NCBI GenBank assembly: GCA_009103225.1
Contig: RHPI01000797.1
Coordinates: 128,953-180,571 of the forward strand
DNA: 51,619 nucleotides
Source of the DNA: Chlorokybus atmophyticus
Lineage: Eukaryota; Streptophyta; Chlorokybophyceae; Chlorokybales; Chlorokybaceae
Direction of reading: 5' to 3'
In this document: positions 1-12,302 of the stretch, one piece after another
Numbering within the stretch: the first letter of the stretch is position 1
Layout: each line of letters opens with the position of its first letter
Program-made: the position numbers and the translations under genes
Notes under the pieces: model-generated
Database searches by the model: none
Told to the model about the DNA's origin: nothing
What the model saw: only the letters and a program-made list of their open reading frames with translations

Positions 1-25
1 ACACCCCCCTCTCACTCCCCTCCAG

Positions 26-1306
26 CGTACCGCCCTCCTGGACTGTGTACTAGCCTGCCCCGCAGCCCCTCCTTCCAACATCAGCACATCGGATCCCACC
101 GCCAATGCCGCTCGCACGCTGGGCGACCTGTACAGCCCCGGCGCGGCGGCGCACCTGTCGGAGAGCGAGCTGCTGGCGCTGGCGACGACCCAGGGGAAGA
201 AGTGCGTCGGGGAGTGCTTCCAGAGCGTCACGTTCAAGTGAGGGAGGGAGGGAGGGAATGAGTGACTCACACAGTTGACTTGACCGACACACTCACTCTC
301 AGTTATTCATATACATGCATACGCGTATGCCCATGCATGGGGCGCATCTGCACACACGCGCCCGCACAACACAAACACGTTCACCCACACACCCCCAACC
401 CCCCACCCACACCCACTCATCCACCCTCCCCCACACCCACCCACCCACCCACCCAGGCTCTGTCAAACCACCTCCTTCGCCAAGTACATCGGCGCCTCTT
501 CCTTCCCTTCTCCCTCCGCCCTGCCCTCCCTCCTCTCCTCCTTCGGGTCGCGCTTCGGTCTGTCCGACGTGAACCTCACGGACGAGACGGAAGCTGCGAG
601 GGCGATGGAGGTTGTACGGGGGAGAATGGTGGTGCTGCAAGTGTACTACGAGAAGCTCACGCAACAGACGTGAGTGGGTGGTGTGGATGTTGGGAGTGTG
701 CAGTTGTGCACGACGTGCAGTGCATGCAAGAAAAAGGGGATGTGGTGTGGGGTGCAAGGAGATCTTTTGTGCGCACACACATGTGTGCACAACTCCGCGC
801 GCATATGTGCACGGATGTATGTGCGTGAGCGCGTGTGTGTGTGTGCACGCACGTAGTCACACACATACCCCGGCATGTGCGCATGTGTTCGCTGACTGAA
901 AGTACGTACTTCCACACACGTGCATACCCACACACACACTCACCCACCCTCACCCACCCACCCACCCATCCACCTTCCCCTCCTCCCCAGTTTTACCCAG
1001 AGGCGCCAGCTCTCCTTCGTCTCCCTTGCCTCCTCCATCGGCGGCCTGTCCGGTCTGCTCCTTGGCGCCTCGGTCGTGACGCTGTTCGAGCTGGGGGAGA
1101 TCGCGGCCGTCCTGTTCTGCGCGCACGGGGGGGAAGCTGTGGCGGGGAGGGGAGGGGATGGGAGGGAGAGGATGGCCGGGAGGTTCAGGAGCAAGAAGAG
1201 TGGGGATGGGAGGAAGGATGGGGGCGACCATGCTGGGGCGTCGGCGTCGGAGAGGAGGAGGAGCTTCAGTGAGTGGTATATGCAGAGAAGGGTGTCAAAC
1301 GCGTGA
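26..1306 (+). CDS. DEG/ENaC (ASC)-like cation channel, C-terminal part, 3 exons visible
   Basis: The last three exons (26-237, 457-669, 991-1306) join in frame after GT-AG splicing and end at TGA 1304-1306. The 5' part lies outside the window. The middle exon gives a Cys-containing ectodomain segment and the pre-membrane stretch VVLQVYYEKL. The last exon gives a run of the form SFVSLASSIGGLSGLLLGAS followed by VVTLFELGEI. This matches the end of the DEG/ENaC/ASIC family: a beta strand, the SxIGGxxGLxLGAS pore signature with its G-x-S selectivity filter, then the inner half of TM2. A basic, low-complexity cytoplasmic tail follows. Family members are sodium-selective trimeric plasma-membrane channels. 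The exons are much richer in G+C, especially at third codon positions, than the neighbouring genes, and the introns are C/A- and T/G-biased repeats. The family call is firm; the ligand or role is unknown. Confidence 0.75.
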
Positions 1307-3444
1307 GGGGCGTAGTTAACAAAAAAAGTAGGCAAGTCGGAAGCACGACACCGCAATCAAGATGCGTACTGAATTTTGGGGCTGACACCAGCCGCCATAC
1401 TACACACCAAGCAATCTGCTAGAACGTGCCTGTCTATCTCATTGACTGCGTGGGTGAAGTGGACACTTGACACTAAAAGCAGGTTGTGCCCCGCAAAAGT
1501 GTTTTCAGTTCAGCTGCACCTTGTGTTGCTTGGTTGCTTTGAACCTTACTCCTGCCCACGTAGCGTGACTGCATTGAGGCAGAGTGCCCTGCGCTGTGCC
1601 CTTCCGTTTGCACTACCGCAAACTTGGTTGTGAAGGTACCCGCAGCAGCGTAGACGAGTTTATTGTTACACTTGCCTGGATACGAAGGGGCACAGGTATG
1701 CTGTACATGCTCTTGTTTGCCCACTGCCACTGCCTCAGCACCTTTGCTCTCTGTTTGTTGTTGGTTATTGTGGTGGTCAGCATTGAGGGGCTTTGACCCA
1801 GCCTGTGTTCGTAATATCAACTTGTGTCTGCAGAAGTTGATGTCCCATTCAAATTGCAGCATGCCGATGTTCAAGTGCATTGCGTTTGCGACGCGCATAC
1901 TGGCCGAACACGAGTGGATGAACTGGTTGACATACACACTGATTAAACCGCCAGCGTGATAGCGTGCACAACACTACTTGTGTCGTGTTTGGTCAGTATG
2001 CCACGGGTGTTAGCAACATGCATGTTCTTGCGAGCAGGCTGGGTTGATGCCGTTGCTGCCGACTGAGAACACATAGCCTTCGAATGCATAATGTGGCATC
2101 CGACCCGGGCTGGTTACAAACGCTCTATGTTGTAAATGTTACACCACCTCGGAGAGTGAGAGCAGTGGCAAAGGACTCTTCCCTCAGCATGCACTTGCAG
2201 CAGCAAAGTGAGTACAAAGGTACTTGTACCTTCATACTCGTTGCAAGTCATTTGATGACTACTAGTCATGTAGTACACGGTTACCTTATGCCTCTAGCCA
2301 TAAAAACAACATACGGTTGGTTAGAGAGCCTTCTTTGCAGTGATCAATGCCACATGCATGACACACATTTCAGCAATGTAAGCCGGAGCTTTGTGTTTTT
2401 ATGCGCTTTTCCTTGGAGTTATGCACGTTAATATCAGATGAATCCAATGTTATTGTAATTGCAAGAAAATCCACAATTGAGTTGATATTGAACTATGAGT
2501 CATTGTGAAAAGCAAACCATCTTGGCTATAAACTGCACGATCATGCCCTCACAGCTGTAAACAACTGCCAAATTCTGTCATGTGTTAAAACATTACAAAA
2601 TGCGTACAATTAAACCGCGTCAATTTATCATGCATATTGTATTGAATGACAGATTTTATATATTTAAAGTTGGGGCAACGACAACTGTAGTGTAACATGT
2701 ACTAAGATACACTGAGTGTAACATGTAACTTTAACATATGCCACATTCGCAGTGAGTGCTACAAGTACACTGTAGCCTACACAATGTGATGTATACAGTA
2801 CTCTACCATGCACACCTATTGTTACATGTGATGCGTCGGGTCTGCTAGTCTTCACCTGATCAGCAACAATAATTACTTTGTCACGGAGTGTTCGTGTACC
2901 ACACGACGTGTAGTGACATGCAATTTCTAAAACGGATATTTAGCAGCACGGACTTGTCTCTCACACTAACCTTGCATCAATATTCTTACAAGAAAGCATT
3001 AGGGTTTCCTGAATGCAATGCAAGCAACTTCCCGTATCGCCACGTCTCCTGGGGGCGGCGGCGGCGGCGGTGCCGTCAGCCGGCAGCACAGTGCTTGCCA
3101 GTCAGGGGACAACCTCTTGTGGGTCTGGAGCCGCTACTGCGTTGAACACAAGGACGCTTTTGCTTTTAAGACCGGGGGCCAACCAGGCGCAGCTGGAACA
3201 AGGCTGCCCTGATTTGTCTTGTCTGTCTCCGTCCAGGCTGCTTTGCTTTTCTTTGCTTAGCTTGGGGTTTGGTCTATCAGCAGAGAAAGCATTGCTTGTG
3301 TGGTAGGCTGCTGCTGAATAAAGCCTCTATGGGAGACCGTGCCCGGGAAGGTTGGGCCAGCTGTGCAAGCCAGGGGCAAGCAGGAGTTGTACCCTCTTGA
3401 TAGGGTCGGCTAGCCTTGTACCAGCTACTTGTCAACCATCAGCC
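1307..3444. other. Intergenic stretch, no gene recognised
   Basis: This is the 3' flank of the channel gene and the probable promoter and 5'UTR of the E3 ligase gene. Reading frames here are short and resemble no family I know. A GGC-rich run at 3050-3075 lies inside a 64-codon frame that could be an upstream ORF or untranslated leader. There are no clear inverted or tandem repeats. Confidence 0.4.
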
Positions 3445-6400
3445 ATGAGTCGGCCAGGGAGGAGGTCCAGGATGTTCCACAAGCTGGAGTACATGCCGGT
3501 GGTGGTGGCCTACACCGCCGCCTCGGTGGCGTCTGTGTCATGGCGGCTTGTGGAGGCGTACAGCGCGGCCGAGCGCAGGCGTTCAGAGGGAGAGGAGGGC
3601 CTCTTTGTGCTGGAGACTTTGTTTTCTTCGCAACTGACACTCTTCCTCATGGCCAACCTTGCAGCTTCTTTCTTCCTGCTCGGCGCCCTCATAACCAAGG
3701 CACGTACGCTTTTCGGGTTTTCATGAGCTGAACTGCACATGCACAAAGGTGGAAGCATGTATTCTCATGTTACTGCCGCGTTCCCGTTCTGTCTTTTTAG
3801 TATTTCGTAGTTTGTTAGAGGATGCATGGAGCCTGTATGCGGCTTGTTGTGTGGCTTCATAGTCATCATTTGCTCTCAAGCAAGGCATTGCGCAAGTACA
3901 GGTACAATACCATTCTGCAGCGCACAGGTGCTGCAGAGCTGCAGTCTGTAAGAGCGTCCTGCTTGCTATGTTTCTTTGCTTTTGTCAGCACGCTGTAAAC
4001 TGTTGTTGCATGTGACCACAGAAGGCAGAAGCTTTGTTGTTTTTGCACGTATGTGCTTTCGTCAATGATCGCTGGTCAATCTCAGGCGGTGTTCCTTGGT
4101 AAACTCACGATAGAAGAGTCGCACAAGTTGGCAGAGCGCTTGATCAATTATGTCCTCTTCAAGGTGAGGTGTTGCACGAATGCTAGGCAAACTGGCATGC
4201 GAGCTGCCCAACATGGGTACGAGCTGCATTAGCACCTAACAAACGCAGTGCTTTCAGATGGTGTTCATGAGCGCAGTGGTTGAAAACTTTGAGCTGCTTG
4301 AAGTAATGCTGTGGACTTCATGGTTTTCAGTCCTCGGGTTCCTGAAGGTAAGATGTTAATGGCTGGCGTCTGCTGCAGTACTATGAGGCTCATGCAAGTC
4401 ACATTGTCCATGCATGCAGATGTTTGCCGGCCTGTCTCGGGACCGCTTTGAGCGCCTTTGCGCAGCCCCTGGCGCAACAGTCAGCTCGCACGTGCGCACG
4501 CTGGCACTCGTCTCCATTATTTTTGCAGTGAACTTGTCTTGGTACGTTGAGCAGGGAGCTGCTGTAACTTTACATGGATGTGACGAAGTAGATGAAAGAG
4601 GCAGGCTGCCAAATTGCATGCTAGCATGTTTGTCTTGAGCTCACACTGAAGTCTGCCTACGGTGTGCAGCGTGTACATGTCCCTTGTTGTATTCTCGGAG
4701 CTGGGCTGGAGCAAGCTGCTGTTGCTGCTGTTTGAAGCCGTCCTTATAGCAATGGATTGCTCTCAGGTGATGCGTTGACACAGGCATGGCGATGGAGTAG
4801 ACATTTGTTGCGTTGAGCTATAGACTATCGCTGAAAACGCTTGCTTCATCTGCAGACACTTCTAAGATATGGGCTGCACTTGGCGGAGGCATGGCATATG
4901 CGCCCAAACGCTGTCAGCAGTTTGGACTCAGCTGCAGGTATGGGTTTGAGTCGCCAAGCTGGGCCCACTGCTGCTCATATGCATGATGCAAGCTAGTTGG
5001 TGGTTGCAGGTCCCTGGGAGTGGCGTGGAGCATTGCTGTTTCACATCGAGTTTGCGGCTGAGGTGTTCACGCTGCTGCTAACGCTCCTGCATTACATGCA
5101 CATCTGGTGTCTACACGGCATATCATTTCAGTTGATTGATGCCGTTCTGTTCCTCAACATACGGGTATGTAGCTGAGACAAACCTGTTTGCACATGCCAT
5201 GTTCGCATGGGCACATACAGCATCAGGAAGCTGTAGCTTGCACATGAGAAGTTCAGAGCAGCATAACATTGTATGTCTCGTCTGCACAGGCTGTTGTGGG
5301 TAGTTTGCGAAGAAGGGTGAAAGGCTTTCTTAGGTATCGCAAGGCGACTCAGAACTTGCGCAAAGCCTTCCCCGATGCAACCAATGAGCAGCTGCTTGTA
5401 TTCAACGACGACTGTGCGATATGCAAGGTACGGGCGTGCAGGTGCAAGGTGTCTTATTGCTTAGCCTCTCGTCCACGGTTGATGCTTGATGACATTACCA
5501 AAGGCTTCGCTAAGTTAACTGTTATTTTCGTATATCCCCGTGGTTTTTGATATCAGCCTCGTGCACCAAAGCTTGTTTCCCACACGCTGCCTGAAATACA
5601 TGCTGTTCTGCCAGGCCTGCCCACTTCAACAGTAGTACAGGCTTGATTGGCAAACACGTAGATGCGTAGTGTTTGTCGTCCGTATCCTGCTTGCTGGCTT
5701 CATGAACAGCTGCAGGCGAATAGTATGGACCCGCTAACAGTTGCATGTGTCAACGCTGGCACGGTTTGTAGCTAGTAACATTATGGACGTCAGTCGGTTT
5801 CTGAGGTGTGTTTTACATTTGCAGGAGCGGATGTCCACAGCCAAGAGGTTACCGTGCGGTCACCTGTTCCATCTGTCCTGTCTGAGGTCGTGGCTAGAGC
5901 AGAGCGTGTCCAACAACTACACATGCCCGACGTGCCGAGCGTCGCTCACCACGCCCGGCACGGCGAGCGCATTGACTGCACCCTCTCCGGTCAATGAGAC
6001 ACCGCAGCCGCCGGTCGGAGTCGGAGGCTTCCACTGGCGACCAGCAGTGCAAGAAACTCCCGCGCGGCATCAAGGGTAAGCGCACTGGGTGGATGCATCA
6101 CCTAGTCAATCTGTCTGATATTGCCAACATTACAGACAAAAGCACTCTACAAGTTGTGCTTTGATGTGACCTGTTGATTGACTCACTAAACATACTTCCT
6201 CTTGCAGGCAGCAATCGCAAACAGCGCCGGGCCGCGCCGCAGGTGCAGCTTCGCCTGCGAGGCATGCCCCTAGGGGTAGGGAGGGGTGGTGGTCGACGTT
6301 TTCAATGGGGTTGCGCGCGGGGCTGGAATCCACCGTGCCAGCTGTGGTGAGGCGTCGTGCGCTTTTGCGCAGGGTGCTTGCCTTGCATGTTGGGTCCATG

Positions 6401-6703
6401 TGGAAGCTGATGCTTCCTGACTGCAATGTGCAGGATGGGGCGCCATGGTTCGAAGAGCAGCAGCGGCTATCAGCCATGGTGGTGCAAGTCCGAGAAATGC
6501 TACCTGGCATCCCAGACCATGTTATACTACAGGTATTCTGCTGATGCACATACAATGTTGTGCAACGTTATTGCACGCGGCATTTGCTTGGTGCTTTGGT
6601 TTGTAATAAATGGCACTCCCCACAGGATCTGCGCCAAACAATGTCTGCGATGGTCACAGTCAATAACTTGCTGGATGCGGGCACTGCCTGGCATGGTCAT
6701 TAG
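3445..6703 (+). CDS. AMFR/gp78-RIN2-like membrane RING E3 ubiquitin ligase with CUE domain
   Basis: Eleven exons join in one frame: 3445-3699, 4086-4163, 4258-4347, 4420-4541, 4670-4766, 4856-4937, 5010-5164, 5290-5427, 5825-6075, 6208-6532 and 6626-6703, giving about 556 residues. The first 330 or so residues hold several hydrophobic segments typical of gp78/HRD1-class ER ligases. A RING-H2 finger follows, split over exons 8 and 9 (CAIC, then [16 protein letters not shown] and CPTC). A CUE ubiquitin-binding domain sits at the C terminus, split over exons 10 and 11 (VREMLPGIP, then [17 protein letters not shown]). The same order is known in animal AMFR and in Arabidopsis RIN2/RIN3. The protein should act at the ER or plasma membrane in ubiquitination and quality control. 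Intron 1 (3700-4085) begins with GC, not GT; the nearby GT would cause an immediate stop. The ATG at 3445 opens the first hydrophobic segment directly. Nothing suggests decay. Confidence 0.9.
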
Positions 6704-7044
6704 GTCAGGTTGGGTGCTGTTGCAATGTTGAGTAGGAGTAGTACAAGCTGTTAGCACTGCGATAGGATATAACTAGTGTACAGGTGTACATTGCGGGTTG
6801 AGAGGTGTTATTTGTGCATACCAAGTTTAGCTTGTGCATTCAGTCTTCTGCTAGCGTGGCTGTCGCCAATGCCGATTTGATACACCAAAGCAGATGTCGT
6901 TCCCTGGCATGCATCTTTGCTGATATGGCTGACTTCTGTGATGCATGCATTGTGGCCATGTGAAGTAAAAATCCAAACAACCACACAACATCACTGCGGT
7001 TTAGTTAGGGAATGAGCACATTTTTCTTGTACACTTTCTTGTAC

Positions 7045-7087
7045 ACCACCGGATTACACAACAGCACACGCTGTGTAGTCCGGTGGT
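7045..7087. repeat. Inverted repeat, 16-bp arms
   Basis: Arms ACCACCGGATTACACA (7045-7060) and its reverse complement (7072-7087) differ at one position, which would still pair as G:T in RNA. The loop is 11 nt. It lies in the convergent 3' flanks and could form a stem in either transcript, or be the remnant of a small inverted-repeat element. Confidence 0.7.
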
Positions 7088-7202
7088 TGACTTAGTGTTT
7101 GTAGTGATGGCTGCCGTGTGATGCTGTGCCGGTTGCATGTCCATTGCATGTTCAATGCATGGCCATATCCGCTGCGCATTTCAGGTACATGGCACAAGTG
7201 GC

Positions 7203-7246
7203 AATATTACATAGAATCGCATAATAATATTACATAGAATCGCATA
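7203..7246. repeat. Tandem duplication, period 23 bp
   Basis: The 21-bp unit starting aatattacatagaatcgc occurs at 7203-7223 and 7226-7246 without a mismatch. Two copies only; no function visible. Confidence 0.8.
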
Positions 7247-7711
7247 CAGCACAGCAGCATGCCACTACTGTACCCATACATGTCGTCCGCCTCAGACCGA
7301 TGCCATCAGCACGGTTTCAATGGTTAGCAGTGCCGTCAACAATAGCTCACCGAGTTCTTGCCCTCTCATCTCAGATATCTTCTCATCGTCATGAAACTCC
7401 CTAGATTGTCACACAAGCAGAACCAATGGGCGGACTTGTCACATTGACAACTCCTCTCTCATGCAGCAAACAACAATAACCACAGTAACAACCCCACAAG
7501 CAGGGCTAGTACAGAGTTGGGGTAGGGTTGCAGGCGGCTATGGTTACAAAGCTGACGGTTGGGGCTACATATCAGCATCTGGCATGCATGATAGTAGCAA
7601 CAGCTGTGCGCTCATATGTGGGTCTACGCAAGCAACAACACACCGTTACGAGGGACACAATTCAACAACTAATTCCAATGTAAACCAACAACCATCACCG
7701 AAAACTGTCAA

Positions 7712-9722
7712 CTATAGATACATGCCAGCTGCGTCCGACACGCTCTTGCTTTTCGCACCTTCTTTCTTGGCTTTGTCAACCGCATGAGCAAAACAAGCAC
7801 CAACATTCTTCCTCGCTGCCGCAGCAATGGCTTCATCTGCGACTCGCGCGAGCGAGGGCAACACTGCGCCAGAGGGCTCAGGACGGCGGTGATAGGTGAC
7901 GCATGCGAGGGCTGGGATGGATGACAACTCGCACTGCGTATGGACAATCGCGCATGTTGGAACCCATGTGCAAGTGCTTACATGTGTGTGCATATACACA
8001 CGGGCTCACGCATGCACACACGCATATATGTATGCGTGAGTCCGTGTGCCGGCACGGGCGCGAGGGCATACATATATGTGTGCTCTTGCGCACGCACAGC
8101 GCATGCGTGCGTCGACATGAACAACAAGGCAACCTACTTGTGTGGCAATGGCTGACGGCACGCCGTCAATGATATTGCCTGGAGGGAGAAACTGCATGGC
8201 TGAGAACGTCCTCTCGGCTTCGTCACCTCCTCGTGCCATCTGCAAAAGGTTGTGTGTATGACAATTGTGTGCTGTTGTGCTGTTGCTCGTTGAAAGCATA
8301 ATAGTGTCATTGTTGTCTCAAGCGACCCAACATGCCCTACCCGGTGAGCAGTGGTCTCGACAGCGTAAACTGCGGGCGCTTCGCCCGAGCCCTCGGCAGG
8401 CTCGTCCTCAGGCAAATTCTGCCCACGAAATCGCCATGCCGGCAGCGCACAAAATACCAGAACCCTGCGGTGAGCCCAACATTGAGGAATTCAAGTACAA
8501 AACCAAACTACACACACGCCAACGCACGCACGCACGCACGCATGCATGCAAGAGCTTGAGGCAGGAATGGCTTTTAGCAAACCTAACCTGGCTCGCTTGT
8601 TAGGTTAGTTGCGTACCGCTGTGGTCTGAGTGTTTGCAGCACAGCCTCTGCCCACGCAGCAGCGCGCTCAGGCGGAACCGTGTACTGGCACGAAGCCGCC
8701 ATTATCGGCCCAAGTTGGTCACCATCGCCCACTTGGGATGTTGTTGCTGATGCAGATGATGACACCCTTGACTCGTAAAGCTCGCACGTTGGGTGGTATA
8801 TTGTCGACGCCACATCTTCCCTTACAACCTGCAATTGCATGCAAACCATTTGCTACTGCTCTATCAGACAACAAACAGAACTGCCACCCATTCATGCCCA
8901 TGGAGCAAAGAAACCACCAAAACAACATGAGGCAAACAAACAAGCAAGCATGCAAACAACAAACACAGCAAACCCACCTTTGACACTCCAGGTAATGCAA
9001 TGTGTCCCGCCCGCCGCCAGCGCAAGCCTCCCGTTTCATCCAACGACTCGGATGACACGGCTGCGGCGAGCAGCAGCGTGCCGGGGCGGCCGAATGCGAG
9101 CACGAGCAAGCTGGGAGGAGGGGGCGGTGCTGGTTGATTGTCGATGGGCAGCCACTGCGCATGCACATGGTTGGACCAGCTGAAAGTCAACTTGCCGCCG
9201 ATGGAGGATGTACACTTACAGTCATAATCACCATTATAAACACGATTACAACGACAATCATGACGATCAGAGGTGCTGTGGTACTGTCAACTGTGACGCT
9301 GCTGCATGCTGCTTGCTCTTGCAGCGGCTGTGCAGCTGTTCAATGCTCCGGATAGCACGGTTGTGGAGGGTGATTCAGCATGCACATTACTTCTGCTTGT
9401 GTGATGTTGTTGTGTGCTTCTGTCTTTGTTTAAGGTGTGTGTTAGCTAGCTGGTTGCGGTAGTGAAGCTGGCCAGGCGACCACCAAGCTTGCAACCTTGC
9501 AATGTGCGTGTGCGTAAGATCTGCACTAAAAAAAACCTATGGGCATGCATGTGCCCTCAAGAATGGCATGCATACTTGCACAGAAGGTGGACCGGCCTGC
9601 TCCACATCCTTGACTCCCACCGTCGCCTCCTGGCCCGCCGCCTCCAGCTCCTCGTCCTCGTCGTCCTCGTCGTCCCATGTCCTAGACGGCAGCAGCTCCG
9701 TCAGCGGATCAAACGCCGCCAT
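7712..9722 (-). CDS. PAC1/PSMG1-like proteasome assembly chaperone
   Basis: Six exons on the minus strand join in one frame: 9722-9580, 9179-8978, 8828-8617, 8464-8341, 8239-8138 and 7933-7712, giving about 334 residues and ending TAG. The N terminus is acidic (MAAFDPLTELL, then a D/E run), followed by a Pro-rich linker and a strand LLVLAFGRPG. The core has YTVPPERAAAWAEAVL, then RVLVFCALPAWRFRGQ, then LPPGNIIDGVPSAIATQ. This order, with the R(V)L-(x)n-FRG and PxGxxIDGxxxA signatures, is as I remember it in plant PAC1-like proteins, which pair with PAC2 to build the alpha ring of the 20S proteasome. The first intron (9180-9579) starts with GCAAGT; only this GC donor gives the phase needed by exon 2. 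One intron (7934-8137) is rich in GCATGC and CACACG runs. The family call rests on remembered motifs. Confidence 0.65.
8523..8548. repeat. (ACGC)n microsatellite in a PAC1-like intron
   Basis: A run of cgcacgcacgcacgcacg passing into catgcatgca lies in intron 3 of the PAC1-like gene. Confidence 0.75.
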
Positions 9723-10153
9723 TCCCACCCACCGCCGCCGCCACTAGGCCTGGTCTTGGCCTAGCCTACCTTGGTCTGGCCTGGTCAAGTCTAGCCTGGC
9801 CTGGTCTGGTCTAGCCTCTCCTGGCCTGGCTCTCTTTAACGGCAAACGACTGACACGGTGTTTGACTTCGCCGCTCTCGATGCTCAACGGTTAACGGCAG
9901 GCAAAAACTGTTGCTTTTACAATCAGCACTTTTCCGCTTTTGTGTGCTGGCTGGCAAAAACGTTTTCGCTACATAAAGACGCTGCGCAACCCGTGCGTTA
10001 GTGACAGCAAGAACACTTTTCATTGCCGCCGCCGCCGCCGCCGCCGTTGCCTGGTTGAAGTTGTTGTTGCGGGTGTGTTAGCTGTGTGCAGGAGGGGTGA
10101 TTGAGGCAGACTTCAGGTTTGAGAAGGGGACAGTTAACGCACAGCCTGCTGAG
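9723..10153. promoter_or_regulatory. Shared upstream region of divergent PAC1-like and BSD2 genes
   Basis: 431 bp separate the two divergent start codons, so the region probably holds both promoters. It contains the CCTGG tract and a (GCC)7 run at 10025-10046, the latter probably in the BSD2 leader. No clear TATA box was found. Confidence 0.4.
9746..9836. repeat. CCTGG/CTAGC low-complexity tract
   Basis: Degenerate tandem units of ggcctggtctggtctagcct type lie just upstream of the PAC1-like start codon. The same motif recurs near 32535-32572 inside the CACTA-like element, so it may be a dispersed repeat of this genome rather than a promoter part. Confidence 0.6.
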
Positions 10154-11415
10154 ATGGCGGCGACTACGACTGCGGCGGCGGCCGCTGGGTGCACTGTGCT
10201 AGCGCTTCTGCCTGGTGAGCCGAAAGGCAGCTTTTGCCCAGCTGTTATGTCGCCTTTGCTGACACTCTAGTTGGGCATGGGTGAAAGGCTCTGACTGTGA
10301 GGAAGGTTGCTCATTGTGTTTTGTCCTTGAATGCCTATGTGCTGGCATGCTTGCGTGCTTCCTTGCTAAGCAATTGCGTGCGCATGTGTGTTGTTTGCGT
10401 GCGCAGTGGAGTGCTCCCGTGTTACAAGCACTTATTGTCCGCTGTTGCCATTGCGTGCTGCATGAGCCTGGGTGAGTGTTTGTGGTATGCCTGTGTTGCT
10501 CACTGATATGCTTGGCTACAATGGCAGCTAGGAGGCACTCGGCGCTGGTGCACAGCTCTGCTAAGACGGGGAGACCCTGTTTCCCGCTAAAGCGTAAGAT
10601 GCTTGATGGTTATGTTTCTGTACATCCATACGCTGAGACATTGCTGAGCGGAAGCAGTCACAACCCAATGCCGCATGTGTAACAATTGCGAGCTGTCCTC
10701 TGTGACGATTTGCATGCATTGACTCGACGTATACTCCTGCAGTGCTGAGGTTACAACATTGTCTGCACTACGTTACACTTGTATTGATGTTGACATCAAC
10801 TTCTGCAGTGCAATCCGCAAGGCAAACGGTCATCGTGCACGCCTCAGCAGTAAGTAGCACGCGCATTTTATTCAATGATGTGCCAACGACGGCAACACCT
10901 GTTTTACGCTCAACTGGCGTCTGTGGACAAGCTGAGACAGAGATCTCATGCTGTGTGCCTCAAACAGGAGCCCAGCAGCAGCGACAGCACCCAGTCTTCC
11001 AAAACTCAGACCAAGTCACACAGCATTCTTTGCACCAACTGCGATGGCAACGGTAATACATTGTGGAGGAGTCAGTCAGTTGAGACTGGCACTCGAACGC
11101 GAGTCATGCATGTTCGGATTAATCTGGTTTTGAGTAAGCTTGCATGGCAGGTGCGGTAGTGTGCAATCAGTGCCAGGGTACAGGCAGGAACACAGAGGAC
11201 TTCTTCCAGGGTCGCTTCAAAGCTGGGGAAACTTGCTGGCTTTGCAGGTAATGATTAGGGGGCAAGGTTGTTGTCCAGAGAGGAGTGTTGTATGTGTGGC
11301 ATTACCTGGCACTCACCAGGCGCTTGCGTTGCTTTAGGGGAAAGCGGCAGATGCTTTGTGGCGACTGCAATGGAGCCGGGTTTATCGGTGGGTTCATGAG
11401 CACGCAGGAGGAATG
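10154..11415 (+). CDS. BSD2: BSD2-type DnaJ-zinc-finger chaperone for RuBisCO assembly, plastid-targeted
   Basis: Exons 10154-10214, 10528-10593, 10809-10849, 10968-11052, 11151-11247 and 11338-11415. The first three encode an Ala/Ser/Arg-rich transit peptide ending near VIVHASA. The mature part has four zinc-binding CxxC pairs in DnaJ-type repeats: CTNCDGNG, CNQCQGTG, CWLC and CGDCNGAGFIGGF. It ends shortly after MSTQEE, which matches plant BSD2, the chloroplast chaperone that holds RuBisCO large subunits before small-subunit binding. The last junction is odd. With the acceptor at 11336-11337 the frame is off by one base, because four Gs follow where three are needed. The earlier acceptor at 11318-11319 restores the frame but adds six residues between CWLCR and GKRQMLC. 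It is either an alternative acceptor or a one-base G-run error. Confidence 0.85.
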
Positions 11416-12302
11416 ATTATACTGAAACAATCTGTAGTTTGGCCTGGATATGAGCGCACCAGGCGCAGATTGTTGCATGCGCCTTTTTGTTAATCTTACT
11501 ACGCTGGCTACCTCTACATGTACTGCTGATGTGTATGCAACTCTGCTGCTTGCAGTGTCAGCCCTTACCTTACACGCATGCATTAGCCCATGTAATTGCA
11601 TGCAGGTGGTTGCCAATGTTGTTGCAAGCTATACGTTTGGGGTTGGCTCAGGGCAGCTTGTGCTATTGGCAAGGCATGAGCATGTTGTCACACTGGGGAC
11701 GGCATGCACAATACTGCATGCCATTCTTTATACACGGAGTGCGCATGCACCTTGACTGATTAGAACGAGTATCCCCGTACCCAGTACACATTGTTTGATG
11801 CAAAGACGAATGATGGAATACCAAGTAGCATGATACGCAGTGCTAACATCATCAGGTTTCCGCTGGTTACATAGGTGGTATGATGGCACGTATACCGAAG
11901 TGCTACGAACTTTTCGTTGCAACAATAACTTCGTGACGGCAATCTAAGAGATTTTTATCAACTTGCTAGAGGCTTCAAGTGTGCAATGGTAGTTGCGATA
12001 GTAACGCATTGCTTTTGGCTTTTTATAACAAAGGCCAATGATAAAAGCTAGCCATGTGACCCCGAGTCGATGGGTTTTCGATTTGTTAATATAATATAAA
12101 TAACAATGTAAATCAGCATGTAATGGTACATTTCAATGCAATATTATGTATGTCACATATTATTTACGAGACAGGTTATCGCATCGTACCATGCGATGCG
12201 TATGGTACTTAAACCCAGTATGCAAGTAATCTACTTGCGTGATGTTCGTAACTTATTAGTAACATATATAGTTGCTACAATTTTGGGTATCAGCATGTGC
12301 TC
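11416..12302. other. Intergenic stretch, no gene recognised
   Basis: The region is the 3' flank of BSD2, then AT-rich sequence with several ATG-poor short frames. I see no repeat structure and no gene family. Confidence 0.4.

Larger units (their letters stand above)
6704..7711. other. Convergent 3' flanks, no gene recognised
   Basis: This lies between the stop of the E3 ligase gene (+) and the stop of the PAC1-like gene (-). It holds a hairpin (7045-7087) and a short tandem duplication (7203-7246), listed separately. The 108-codon frame at 7461-7787 is antisense to the end of the PAC1-like gene and looks like chance. Confidence 0.4.

Noticed and set aside
299-965. Several overlapping frames rich in Cys, Val, His and Thr
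   Set aside because: They come from TG/CA- and CCCA-rich introns of the channel gene; composition, not coding, explains them.
3429-3731. Alternative plus-strand frame in the first exon of the E3 ligase gene
   Set aside because: The [11 protein letters not shown] frame joins in phase with all ten later exons; this one does not.
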